Made by a program: the position numbers and the translations under genes. From the NCBI GenBank assembly GCA_010093705.1, contig MU006118.1:121906-185905 (forward strand): a stretch of 64,000 bases of DNA, read 5' to 3'. This DNA comes from Patellaria atrata CBS 101060 (lineage: Eukaryota > Ascomycota > Dothideomycetes > Patellariales > Patellariaceae). Each line of letters starts with the position of its first letter. Position 1 is the first letter of the stretch. Below, in pieces: positions 34,557-46,142 of this stretch. The notes beneath the pieces are model-generated. The model searched no databases. It worked only from the letters and a program-made list of their open reading frames with translations, and was not told the origin of the DNA.

Positions 34557-36490
34557 CTAAGGCTGAGCCCTTTTCAACACCTTGTCCACCATGAAGGCAC
34601 TGTAACCCAAATAACGGAGGGGATCGCACAACTTCTCGAGTTCTTCTCGCTTCATTTCCTTACTAACCTCTTCATGTTCACAGAGCAGCTCAATCAACGG
34701 CCTATTCTCCAGAGTAGCCTTTCGACAGACCTCGTAGATCACCTCGTGAGCATACTGTCTTCCTATTATTTTACCCAGTTTCATCATCACCGCTTCGCTA
34801 ACTATACGACCTCTCGTAATGGCCAGATTCGCTTTCATTCTGTCTTCATCTACCTCAAGGCCCTCGATGAGTCCTTTTGTCATCTTCAGAATATCGCATG
34901 TGAGTGTGGATATCTGTGGCAATACAATCCCTTCGATTTCACGCGAACTTGAATCTCGCTCGTGGTCCGCAATCATCGCATCGAAGAGATTAGCGCTGAG
35001 GTGTCTAACAGTGGACGCCATGGCAGTAATATGCGTACAACTGATGGGATTCATCATGTGCGGCATGGTTGTGGACGACCCCCGCTGTGAAACATACGGC
35101 TCACTGACTTCTCCCACTTCCGTCTGCATCATGGATTTAACGTCGAGTGCAAATTTGGAGCATGTAGATGTGAGTTGCGCACAGAGCGATCCAAATTCGG
35201 CAATGGAGTCTCGCTCGGTATGCCATGCTATATCTGGTACGGAAAGCCCAAGCTCTTCTGCTAATAGCCTTTGGCAATCCATTCCTAGCTCAGGGTCTTC
35301 AGGGGTTAATAGCAATGTGGCAAGAGTGCCAGCAGCACCAGAGAATTCGAGCACAAGCAGTCTTGGACAAAGATCATCCAGTCGATCCTGGTGTCGCTGG
35401 AATGTTGCCAGAATACGAGCAAGCTTAAACCCGAAGGAAATTGGGACCGCTTGCTGGAGGTTCGAACGAGCTGGCAAAGGAGTCGTTTTGTACCTTTTAC
35501 ACAATTCTTGAAGATTGGCCATGATATTATCCAGCTCAAATTGGATTATCTCGAGCGTATCTCGAAGCTGAAGAACAGTTGCAGTATCTGTCACGTCTTG
35601 GGTTGAGGCACCCCAATGAGCCCATTCCCCCAACGCAGCACGAGGTTTGACAGAATTGACCTCTTTCACTAATCATTATTTGTGAGCATTACTCTAACGC
35701 CGGATCTCCTAATCAATCACGAACCGATATGTTGGACCACTCCTACAACTGAAAAGCCGGTAAGTTCTGTTGATTCTTTTAGAGTGGCGTACGGTATGCT
35801 CCCAAATCTGTTCCCGAAAATCCCACCCCCATTTGGCGCGCAGAATTTAGCAATCTCGTCAGCCGCTTGCTGTGGTATGATACCAAGTTTGGCTTGCACT
35901 TTAGCGAGTGCCATTTCAAACTTCAGATAGTAATTTACCCTCGTCGTCTCGCCCCAAATTAAACCGGTGGAGGAGAAATGGCCCCCAAAGCCTCTGGAGG
36001 CGGTGTTTCCAAAAAGGCCAGAAGAAGTCTTCCTAGTCCTAGAGGTGCTCCCGAACGTACCAGAGGAAGCATTCCCGAAAAGTCCGGAGGAAGTATTCTC
36101 AGAAGTTCCAGTGGAAGTGTTCCCGAAAAGCCCGGACGAAGGGTTCGAGGAGGCGCTGCCGAAAAGTCCCGAGGAAGTGTTCCCGGCAGCACCGAAAAGG
36201 CTGGGAGGGTTTCCAGAAGCACCAGAGGTGTTTCCAAACAGGCCCGAGGAAGTGTTCCCGGCAGTACCGAAAAGGCTAGGAGGGTTTCCAGAAGCACCAG
36301 AGGTGTTTCCGAACAGGCCAGAGGAACCTGAAGTGTTTCCGGCAGTCCTCGAGGGAAGATTACCGAAAAAGCCCAAGGAAGTCTTCTCGGTATTCTTTGA
36401 TGAGGTGTTCCCGAAAACCCCTGATGTTCCAGAGGAAGTGTTCCCGGGTGCACCGGACGAACTATTTCCAAAACCTTCAGAAGAGGACAT
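34557..36490 (-). CDS. GLFG-repeat fused to fumarase/adenylosuccinate-lyase-superfamily protein
   Basis: Minus-strand exons 36490-35725 and 35668-34557 encode 625 residues; the 56-bp intron (GTTCGT..TTAG) joins VGVVQHIV-KEVNSVKPRAAL in phase. Residues 1-170 are a low-complexity Gly/Ser/Asn/Thr tail with 13 FG dipeptides, six of them GLFG and two SLFG, spaced by polar linkers as in GLFG nucleoporins. From about residue 178 (IWGETTRVNYYLKFEMALAK) the protein is a lyase of the CMLE/adenylosuccinate-lyase branch: HWGASTQDVTDTATVLQLR, ARSNLQQAVPISFGFKLA, LEFSGAAGTLATL and the signature loop RGSSTTMPHMMNP, then CDPLRYLGYSA near the end. The loop normally reads about GSSxMPxKRNP; here the Lys-Arg pair is Met-Met. 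No other Met lies in the first 180 residues, so the start is forced unless splicing removes the repeats. Substrate unknown. Confidence 0.85.
36173..36322 (-). repeat. Two 75-bp near-identical tandem copies inside the GLFG region
   Basis: The two copies encode residues 57-81 and 82-106 of the lyase fusion. The 25-residue units differ by one residue (FGTAG versus FGAAG). The wider region 36000-36420 is a degenerate minisatellite of FG-coding units. Confidence 0.85.
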
Positions 36491-37496
36491 AACTTATCAA
36501 TTGTTGAAAATGACCTTGTTGGAATCAATATTGGGGTGGGATGTCATCTAGTTATACACTCAATACCCCGGTTGCGCCCCTTCATCGGTAAGCCGAGTGG
36601 CTTTCTATTCCGTGCGCGATAGGGTAAGGAAGCGCCCGTGGTGGGGCGTCGTCTCGTTCTGCATCGAAATCCATCGTAACGGAACTTTTATTTTCAAATG
36701 ATACACGGCAAAAGGTAATATGAGATCGTTATAGACAACTTTACTGCACAGTCACCTTAATAAGGTACAGTATACACTTCCCATGTTAGGCACACTCCTA
36801 TTTCTAAAGCCCCACAGCGAACCACAGGTACATATTGTACACTACGCGAAGATACTCGAATACTAGCAAGTCCCATTTTCACCACGTAAGGTATATAACT
36901 TCTCGATTCTCATTCACTGCTATTTCCAGTCTTATCTCATCAATCTGGAGAAAGGAGCGTTGTGTACCTTACCTTATACTTCTTTCCCCACCTCTCCCCC
37001 AACCTCCTGACCCTTTAGCATTGTTTCCCCTTTCCCTCAAAGTTTAGAGTACGCTTCCTCTTCCCCTCCGTTGTCACTTTCCTAGTCTACTTTTTGCGAT
37101 ATCCTTTCCTATTGCGCACCGACACGAAGCCGGCATGATCCATACATACTCTTATGGTTGTAGTGATGGAAGGATTGATCCTTGTTTCCATCTCAACCGT
37201 ACCGTACTGTCTTGATTCGCCTGTTGAATGATGCGAGAGTTCCGGAAAGGATCGTATGTCAGGCGGTAATCAGCAGATGCCTCAGTATATCATAGAGCAA
37301 CTGTTTCAATGTTGGGAAATAACTGTACGAGGAATCCTACCAAATTCACCCCTGCTTCAACAGCTCAGGCCCTGTGAAGGGAAGTCTATAAGTACTGCAT
37401 GCCCCAGCGCTTGAAAACAAGCAGAAGAGAATTGATCAAGTTTTGTCATTCCTCGAAGGTATTCTCCGAAAAGGACAACTTCGATTACTCAGCACC
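36491..37496. other. 1-kb intergenic region
   Basis: Divergent promoters of the lyase fusion and of the secreted protein at 37497. Contains an ACCTTACCT-type motif near 36966-36975 and C/T-rich sequence 36980-37090. No gene supported. Confidence 0.5.
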
Positions 37497-38127
37497 ATGG
37501 CGTCTCTCCGTGAACTCTTCATCGCCATCTGCTTGCTTCCGTCCCTGAGTCTCGTCACCACTCTTCCTATTCCTGACTATATTCCCGAGCCTGACGATCC
37601 TGGTCCCCCTCCTCCCGGTACGTCTTGATATTCATTGCTTGATGTACTTCACACTAACCTTCGAAGGTACACCACCGGAGGTGCTGCCTGCCTACGAGGG
37701 GCCTATACCCGGAGGAAGGCCTTCGAATCCACCGCATTTCCGGGTATGGATTGCGGCGATCAACGGCGTCGAAGCCCAGTACGTCACCGCCTCCGAGGAC
37801 GAGCAATGTCTAGACGACTCGCACTTCAGCTCGGGTGCAAGCTCGGCCACCTCATGCGACGATAGCAACGGCAATGTGGGCATGCCTGCTGGAACAATCA
37901 TCAATGGAAAAAAGGTCCCTATTCCTGGAATCCCGTGGAATGCCCCAGCCAAGTCTCTCAAAGGACGGCGTTGGGTTCGCGACGGCGGCTTCAAGCGCCA
38001 CGATTCTTTCGATCCCTCCGAAGGGCCGGAGCTCACCGAAGCTCAGAGGATAGAACTGAAGATGCTTGAGAGTCGCGGCTGGCACTTCGATGATGACACG
38101 GAGAGTGAAACGGAGATGGGTAGGTAA
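37497..38127 (+). CDS. Small secreted protein, unknown function
   Basis: Exons 37497-37617 and 37667-38127 give 193 residues; the 49-bp intron (GTACGT..CACTAAC..GAAG) joins PPPPG-TPPEVLPAYEG in phase. A signal peptide is clear (MASLRELFIAICLLPSLSLV, cleavage near TTLP). The mature part is Pro-rich first (IPEPDDPGPPPPG), then has the only two mature-region Cys, in DEQCLDDS and SATSCDDS, and a charged tail ending ESETEMGR. No domain recognised. The upstream in-frame ATG at 37443 would bury the signal peptide 18 residues inside, so the ATG at 37497 is preferred. Could be an effector-like or cell-wall protein; that is a guess. Confidence 0.72.
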
Positions 38128-39559
38128 TATTGGAACATGGGAAAAGAAAGTCGGATATGGACATGTAATATCGGAGTATGGCAAAAGAAAAGTTGGGGAT
38201 TCATTAGGACGGAGTAAGGTTCTAGTGGAGAGGGAAACAGACAATGTATAAATGGATCACGAATTCAGCGCGAGAAGTTTGGAATGAAGGGCGCAATGGC
38301 CTCAGTGGAGGAATAGGGGTGGATTAAGGGGATCTGGTTTTGGTGAAAGTGAATGTCCAAGAGTGTTTGAATTCAGTGTACTGACCTTCTCTATCTTCTC
38401 CTCCAATTATGCATTCCCAATTGTTCTTAACTTCTGTTACTACCTAGGATGAAACGTGCACTTTCGTGCTGTATCCTCCTCGCTGTACGGGTCTGTGATG
38501 AAAAATGAGTACGCGCTATGCAACTGTAGCTGTTTGACTTACACGCTAGGGTGAGCATTCAATTATTCGGTTTTCGTATAAATGCTGTACCGTACCCGTC
38601 CAGGCCGGACTTGTACGGCGACTTCCACATCCTATCTGACCCTACCTCACGCTGTCCGTAATTATTGTCCAGTATCACCTGTACAACACTTTCAGTCCGA
38701 TTTTCGCACCGCCGGGAGCGTCCTGGTATATCAGATTTGTACCGGTCCTATGACAACCTAATAAGTGTATATGGGCGATTCCACTCCCGCTTGACTGTGA
38801 TGTCTACAGTCGAGCATTTCCCCTGATTGACATTGTGTCTATGATATGCGCATCCCTTTCCTCACTTGTTGCTCGAGTCAACCAGCTTGTCAACCTATCG
38901 TTCCTTTTCGAACGGCGTCTAGTTTATTCTGTTTCATCTCGAGCTCTCTTTGCCGTTCATCCGTAACTATCTGGTATCAGCAGATAAATCGAAGTTTTCG
39001 TTGAGTCCATCCTCCCTATTTGAGTTTATACTCGATAACCTTGGACTTCTTTACTTCAGGGGTCGCAACGACGTTGCAACTCCTGAATACCGCCTCTATG
39101 GCTGTAGCTGTCTGATGAACTTACCAGCCACGATATAAATTCCAATCTACTAACTATATGAGTAATTTGCTTATCCTCCTAAATTCATACTGCGATACTA
39201 TCCCTACCTTCAATGCGTCGTACACTCTCCAGTATACATATAAACAACTGGCAATTAATTGCGTACTGACAACTAATCCTCTCATGCTTCCTCGACCAGC
39301 AAGCCGTATGATAAAATGATTTAACTGTACTAGGTCTTCAAGTAGGACATACTGCCATTCGTAATATCTAAGATATAGCGTAGCCAATCGTTGAGAATTA
39401 TCACGCAAATGCCTTATACTACAGTGTCAGTACAATCCATCATACTCACCGTAGCTCGTACAAGCAAACACGACAGAGACTCCGTCCCAAATGCAAACAG
39501 GGGTATCACATATCGTAAAGCCTTTCTAAACCGCCCTCGAGCAATAAAACTCCTTTAAG
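38128..39559. other. 1.4-kb intergenic region, no gene seen
   Basis: Between the small secreted protein and the 3' end of the LAM-type gene. Frames at 38950-39138 and 39154-39408 are short and featureless. Confidence 0.55.
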
Positions 39560-42500
39560 TCACTGCTCAAGCTGTTCCAATTCCCTCCTACACCCCGCAC
39601 AATAAGTGTTGTACCACTCTTCCACCTTTTCTAGACTTTCACCCCCCGCTCGTATCTCCCCCTGGCTATCCCATCCCAGCGCTCGTCCCATCTGTCTACA
39701 CCTCACGTTCTCAGCCACAAGCCAATTCTCCCACTCTGCCTGCAGCGTCTCCTTTTCGATAGCGTTGACCATACGCATTGCAACTAAGAGGTTGTGTCGG
39801 TAGGCGGCTAGATGCTCGCGTGTGCGTTGTAAACGTTTTGCTGTGTATTTGGCCCCTATATCTGCGAAGGGGAAGTGGGTGATATTGGTAAGGCCAGGGG
39901 AAGTGTAGACATATAGTTCGCGAAAGCTGGTCCGACATTGTGTTTGATCGAGAGATTCTAGGTCGGAAGAGGCCGTTGCGTTGGTCAGTATTTCGTCGAT
40001 GTCATGTATATAGATGGCTTTGCTCATGATGGTATTTGGCTTGACGCCCATGCGAGACATGAAGTTGGCTGCGTTGCGCTCGTGCCACCAATCTAAACTG
40101 TCTCGGGTTGAGGTAAACAAATTAAAACTGGTGCTGAAAATGAGTAACCCGACCAGTATCGAATGCGCCGTGGTGACTTTCGATACGCTGGTAACGACCG
40201 TTACGATTAGAGAGACTATTGAAGAGATGCCGCTGCCGGCAATGGACAAAGACTCTGATATTAGGAGGGAAGCGAGGCTTCTGCTTTCCATTTTGAAGTG
40301 TTTGTTGCCTTTGGACGAAGGAATGTCTGAGGCAGCTACTTCTGCGACGTGGCCTTGGACGCCGACTTGACCGAAAATTTGAATAGCTTTACGGGTACGA
40401 CTATTGCTTCCCAGTCGAACGACTTGATCCGTAATCATTTCTGCGATATCTTTCCCTTGTAGCTGTAGATCATACGCCGCTTCTCGTTCGATAAGACCTG
40501 GTTTTGGGAAAAAAAAAAAAAGTCAATTTATAGTACACAAATATTTAGCTAGAAAACTTACCTTTGAGAATAGGTCCTTCCTTGATCCAGTCAACTCTGA
40601 CATAGATCGCGAGTTTACATCGAGATTTAGCGATATGAGTGATGACAATCTTGCTGACAAGACTGAAATCTGAGGCACTCGGGAGATACCAAGGATATTT
40701 CCTATCCGTGACCACGTAGCACAAATGATCGTTATAGACATCGATCATTTGGTAATCAACGACGTCTTGCCCGAGGTAATTCTGATATTGGAATTCTCTC
40801 CTGTGATGGCCCTTTTCGGGTTGTACCCACGGTCCTTGGACAAATCGTTGAGCGCCCTGTTCGCAATACAAGGTATGGAATACTGCGCTCTTGTCTCCAA
40901 AAAGAATGTGAAAAAGAGCTTTCGCGCTGACATCAAGATCCTTATCTACAACTACTGAAGTCATTCCTTCGGGAGCGTATACAACCGGATGAGCCGGAAG
41001 TCTGAACTTCGTGGCATTTCTGCTAACAATGTGCGCAGGTGTATCAAATAAGTTCCCGTCTATCCGAAGACTAGCTTTGAGGTCTTGACCTCCCCTTCGT
41101 TCGTTCCCATCAATGGGAGTATTGACAGAGACATCTTCCCAGCTTTCCATACTTGGACTATCTGCGTTTTCATCTGCTTCCATCTTGATCAAGGCCTTCA
41201 AGATGTCCTCGATGCTACGAGGAGTCGACGAACGAGAATTGCGCACAAGATAATTGAGACGACGCTGCAGTAACTTGAGCGGTTCAAGAAAAGTCTTGAT
41301 GGTGACACGTGTCGAAACATTCTTCTTGTGTTCTTCGTCAAAGTGAAGAAACAGAAAGTCGCAGTCTTTGCCCGGAGCTGCTGTGACTTCTTCGATATCT
41401 GATAACCGAATGCCTGTAATCAAGACAAGGCCAAGGTGGTTGCTGTAGAAGAAGATCTTGCTGGCAGTAACATAGACTCTACCGGGAAATTCCTGCTGGT
41501 CGTTCGGATTCCATGTGGCCCTAAAAACAAGGAGAAGCTTTTCCTCTCGTGTAACTTCGGGGAACAGCATTCTGAATTGCGCGTCTTGTGCTCTCAGGGG
41601 CAGTGGGTAGTAATTCGGAAAATCATCGGTGACTATAGTGGGTCGTTGAGCTTTAGAGGGATGTGTTCCCAAGCTCATGGTCTTACGATGTGTGGGTGTA
41701 GCAGTATTCTTGACCTGTTTTTCAGGGGGGCCAACGTCACCTTCCACCGGTACGTCGCCCGTACTCTCAATCGGAAGAGAAGCAGGGCTAGGAGGTTGAG
41801 AGATACTCCGTTCATGGATAAATCGAAGTTCACCGCGCTCAATACGGTTGACAGAACCCCAATGTGTCGAACCCCAGAGATTCGCCATAATACCGCTGGG
41901 AACTCCTCCGTTGCCCTGACCAAGCCCAACCCCACGTTCACCGCTCACAACAACAGCAGTTTTGCTTAAATTTGTGGCAGCGGGTGGATTTGCTAGAGTG
42001 GACGGAGCCAGAGTGCTTGTGGGCAAATTCATTGCTGGAGCAAGCTTATCATTGTCTATATTAATTGTAGGCGGAGGAACTGCTGGGCCAACAGGAAGGA
42101 TGTTGTGACTAGCAGAAATGAGACTGGCAATGCCGCCCCCTGAGTTCGACGGAGTACTGGCATGGGCGGTCAGTTGTGGGCCTGCCGTTGACTTCCTGTG
42201 AAGGTCAAGCTTCTGAATAATTCTTGCTGCGTGCTCTCGGGTACTCTCTCCTTCTCTCTCAATCGTAGCACGGCGGTTGGTAACATCAAAGCTAGTTCGA
42301 GCAGCAAGACTTCCCAGCCCTTCACGATCCGTCACAGAAAGTGTTCCTGCTCTTTCAATGGCGTGAACTTCGTCACTACCATGAGGGGCATGACCATCAG
42401 CTGTTCTCGCAGCAAATTCGGGAGCGACGGGTTGAGTAATTGCGAAAGCAGGATCCACTGAAGTTCCCGTTAAAGTAGCATCTGTACTGCCAGGATCTTC

Positions 42501-43798
42501 CAGAGCTTTACGTTTGGCTACTTCAAACGCCGAGATCCATTCCATCAGCTCTGACTGGATTTCGGCTTGAAGAAGTATGGTGGTATCTTTTGTCTTTACT
42601 TCGAAACAGAACCTCCGTTCCTCCTGGAATGCGGGTCGAATGCTGCAAAGAAGCACACCAATCTTTTCCGATTCTTCAACAGCTCCAGACCTTAGACCAT
42701 GAACTAACCATCCAAATATACCATTCTTGACGAAAAACCATCTCCTTACCCACACAGTCCTTGCGGGTTTGCCTGTGATTGTTCTCTGGAACAACCAACC
42801 TTGCTTCTCCGACTTTTCAGTTTGCGTCTTCGCTGGAGTATTCAGATTCGGAGTCGATTGGGCACCGGAGCCAATATATGGAACTGTGGATGCAGCATAG
42901 TCGTCTAATTCTCTGGATGGGCGGACAATTGATTCTGCACTTTCCTCAATTTGCTTTCTTGCTAAATGTAGTTCCCGCTTGAATGTGCGTTCCCCTTCTT
43001 CCATCTCCTTACACCATCCTCGGACACGCTCCATCTCGGTGGAAGCTTTAGAGAAAGATGCAGACGTAGATTCCCGCGCACTCTTGAGGTCCTTCCATTG
43101 ATCCGCAAAGATTTTCACTAGCAGTTTATCAAGAGTCGCCCTGACCTGAGGTGCCATAACTGTGAAGTCCATGGAAGCTTTGAGATAAGACTTTCTCGCC
43201 TCGTGAAGCTGGAAAGCGTCTTCACGTAATGAAGAAGCTTCTTTAGTCTTTGGTTGACCAGAGAAACGGGCTACAACGCCGTCATAGTATTTCTGTGACT
43301 GCTCAAGTGTCTTTCGCGTCTCTCTTAATGCTCTGAGATCATTCATGAGGAACGCTTTTATAGGATCTACGACGGAGGTCTCCACACGGCGCATACCACG
43401 AAAAGTATAAGACCAAAATTCTCTTGCTCCTTCCCCAAAGCGCTTTGTTGCCAGTAGAGTGTAGTCATGGTCTAATACAGCCTCAGAAATTTGCTGTGGT
43501 GGTGTCGATTGGGAGAGGAAGCTGTTCACGAGGGTTTCAAGACCATTAACCTCCGTAGCAAGTTTACTTGCAGCTTTGATATAGTTCTCTAGCCATTTTT
43601 CGATTATATCCACTTGTTCGCTGAAATGAATAGCTGTTGCGCGGAAAGTTGGGCTGTCTAGGGCGGCTTCTTTCAATCCAACAGGGCTACATCCTCATTA
43701 GAGGGAATACTCAAGATATAGGATCTGATGTCTTACATCAAGCTCAGAGGCCTGTCAACAGGTGTGAGGGAGGGTTGCTGAGATTTCGGGTCATCCAT
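39560..43798 (-). CDS. SIP3/LAM-type protein: BAR, PH, GRAM and VASt domains with C-terminal membrane segments
   Basis: Predicted ER-anchored contact-site protein; LAM-family VASt domains move sterol between membranes. Minus-strand exons 43798-43737, 43686-40562 and 40497-39560 give 1374 residues, with introns of 50 and 64 bp in phase. The second intron has a 13-T polypyrimidine tract before its acceptor. The start MDDPKSQQPSLTPVDRPLSL leads into PVGLKEAALDSPTFR and a helical BAR-like region (about 25-280). PH: about 310-430 (KQGWLFQRTITGKPARTVWV, RRWFFVKNGIFGWLVHGLR). Disordered linker with phosphosite-like Ser/Thr. GRAM: about 705-830 (DAQFRMLFPEVTREEKLLLV, GRVYVTASKIFFYSNHLGLV). VASt: about 895-1060 (HILFGDKSAVFHTLYCEQGA, CYVVTDRKYPWYLPSASDF). 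Two hydrophobic stretches follow (ISSIVSLIVTVV, ILVGLLIFSTSFNLF). Domain order matches yeast Sip3/Lam3 and Lam1. Confidence 0.93.
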
Positions 43799-44342
43799 TC
43801 TCGCAATTCTAACTGCTCTATATAAATGATGCAATAATTTCGAACCAAACCTGGGGGAAGAATATAAAGATTACGGCAGAAACCGAGACCGCTCCAGCAG
43901 ATAACGAAGAAGAACCCGGTGAGCTAGCATAAAAAGGACGTTGTAGAAAGCACCGGTACGAAGTTTTGGTAACAGAACCTAAATGATGTTGAGTGAGGTT
44001 ATACTGTACGTAGCTCCGGTATGATATGGGCTCCTTGGGTGCCGCTGACGGAGCGTCAGGGGAAAGGGGGGGGCAGTTCGTACAGTTCAGGGTCCATAGC
44101 TAACTTTAGTCTCCTTACCTTATCGTCCGAGCTTTGGTTCTTTATGGTCCCGGACGTTCGAGTCGCGACCTTGAGGGCACAACATCAAAACAATCAAAAA
44201 GCTCTAAATATTCTTATACAGCTCTTCCACTCGGACCCCTAGCAGGACGAATATTAATCCACTAGATCTACCTTCCATTCACGTTTGAAAGTCCCTACAA
44301 CCCAATTCCTCTCCCAAACCCGCGTCAACGCGTCACCTCACA
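43799..44342. other. Divergent promoter region LAM-type / Whi5-type
   Basis: Upstream regions of two divergently transcribed genes. C/T-rich leader just before 44343. Nothing else recognised. Confidence 0.5.
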
Positions 44343-45563
44343 ATGTCAACACCAACTTCTCAAAGATACATCACAGAAGACTTTTTAACTTCCAAACCCA
44401 CCATGGAAAGTCCTACAAAGTTTCAGGGGAGACGTATTCTCGGAGAACTTACTCCTAACGCACGAATCGTGTCTCCAAAACCCTACAAAGCGTCTGATGG
44501 GAAGATCACATCAACTCGCTGTTTGAGCCCATTGAAGCAGGTCCATAGCATATCTAGCTTCTCACCTACGAGACCTGGAAGTCCACAGCGAGGGCTAGAG
44601 GAATCAGCCTCGTTCCCGGGGAGAAAGAGGTCGTTTGCTGAGATGGGTGGACGCGGATCGAGGGAAGAGACCCCCAGAGCAAGTCCGTTCAAGCAGACCT
44701 TTAATGCTGCTATAATGGATGAGACCATATCTCCTGCTCCAGTGGATTTTCATGTATGGCTCGCTCTTGAGCTTCCCTTGATGCTTATCGCTTACTCGAT
44801 CTTAGGCTGAAATTAAGGACCAAGATGATGTACCGGATGATGTATCCTCCACCGAAGAAGATGAATTAGAACCTGAGGACGAAGAACAACAACAACATGA
44901 TTCTCAACAGACCAACATCTCATTTGCCTCTCTTATAGACTACGACGCGGCTAATTCCTCACAACACACCCAGGACGCGTCGATAACGCCAGCCTCGAGC
45001 ATCAGCAAGAGTGGCATTCTCAAATCGGTCAGTAAAGTTACAAAGTACAAGGTGAAATGCAACTAACCATTCCTTTTCTTTAGCAAGCCGAAACTCTCCG
45101 CCTCCGTTTACGCGTCGCTATGTATAAAGTCAAAACGCAGCAGACAACCACTCCAATAGATGAGCTCAAAATAAGCCCTGCGTTACTTGAGATTTACCAA
45201 CCGTCACCCACTCTACGCTCCGAGCCTTCTCAGGAAGAGTCAAACTCTTTAGGCGATGATCAGTCATCCTCTCCATCTAAATCTAAAAGCACCTCAACCT
45301 CTTCGTATCCTAAGCTTCTCCCAGCGCCTATCCTCTTACCAACTGCATACTCCTCCAGATTTATCACAGGAACTTACCTTCCTTCCTCGCCGCCAATACC
45401 TGTGACACCGGCAACACGGCGATCCACTGATGGGGAAACACTAGAAACACCTACGGTCAACAACGGTTTGAAGCTAAGTGCGGATGTGGAGAAGGATTTA
45501 ACGAGCAGTGTAGTAAAGGGGCAGGCTGCGAACGGTTTGCTGGAATTGATGCATGCGGCGTAA
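44343..45563 (+). CDS. Whi5/Nrm1-type G1/S transcription repressor
   Basis: Predicted to bind SBF/MBF and restrain G1/S transcription. Exons 44343-44753, 44806-45027 and 45084-45563 give 370 residues; introns 52 and 56 bp are phase 0, the second with CTAAC before TTTAG. The N-terminal half is disordered and rich in SP/TP sites suited to CDK phosphorylation (SPTKFQG, ELTPNARIVSPKPY, FSPTRPGSPQR). An acidic block (EEDELEPEDEEQQQ) precedes the short Whi5/Nrm1 (GTB) motif QAETLRLRLRVAMYKVKTQQ, where exon 3 begins, followed by TTTPIDELKI. Identification rests on this motif. Whether it is nearer Whi5 or Nrm1 cannot be told from sequence alone. Confidence 0.85.
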
Positions 45564-46142
45564 TGTAACACAACGGGATTAACTTTTATCATCTACGCGG
45601 TTGGGTTCTGAATGAAAAGGATAGTTCGATTCTTGTATATATTTGTTAGGATGTTTGTTGTGTAGATAGGGTGATATCCTCAGTTAATGTTTCCCTCCAA
45701 CCTAAGCGTGTGTACTATTCGTTGAGCGGGCGTTTGATTTGAAAAAGTATTTGTATCTCTTATTACTAAGGTAAGTAAAGCATACCTAAGGTAAGGTGAG
45801 ATGGTGCTTCCTGATGCTCTAATAATGTACCTTCGTCATAAAGCTGATCACGTTACTTAAGGTGACCTCTTCTCAGCCTTATGTGTTTGTTCGACTCCCC
45901 TTCCGCTTTAGGTTTCTTATAAGGAAGTAAGCAATTCACCCTAAACATTTTCGGGCAGCTGCAACAGGAGTGAAACTCTTGACCACCTCAGTGATTTCGT
46001 CGACTCTTACATTCCATTCCCGTCGTCCTACGAAGTTGCTTGAACGTTACCTTAGCTCGTATCGTAGTACTTACGTCTCGAAGGACAATAAACGCCAAAA
46101 TTGCTGCTCCTAATAAGGAACCTCCGGTAGATAACGGTAACG
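45564..46142. other. Intergenic with ACCTTACCT-like motifs
   Basis: Contains AAGGTAAGT / ACCTAAGGTAAGGT copies at 45768-45799. No gene. Confidence 0.5.

Noticed and set aside
35967-36551. 194-codon plus-strand frame opposite the GLFG exon
   Set aside because: Open only because the minisatellite unit is a multiple of three; the minus-strand frame joins a real enzyme domain, so this is its shadow.
45885-45915. tRNA T-arm-like sequence (gttcgactcc)
   Set aside because: No matching acceptor, D or anticodon arms could be found at the right spacing.
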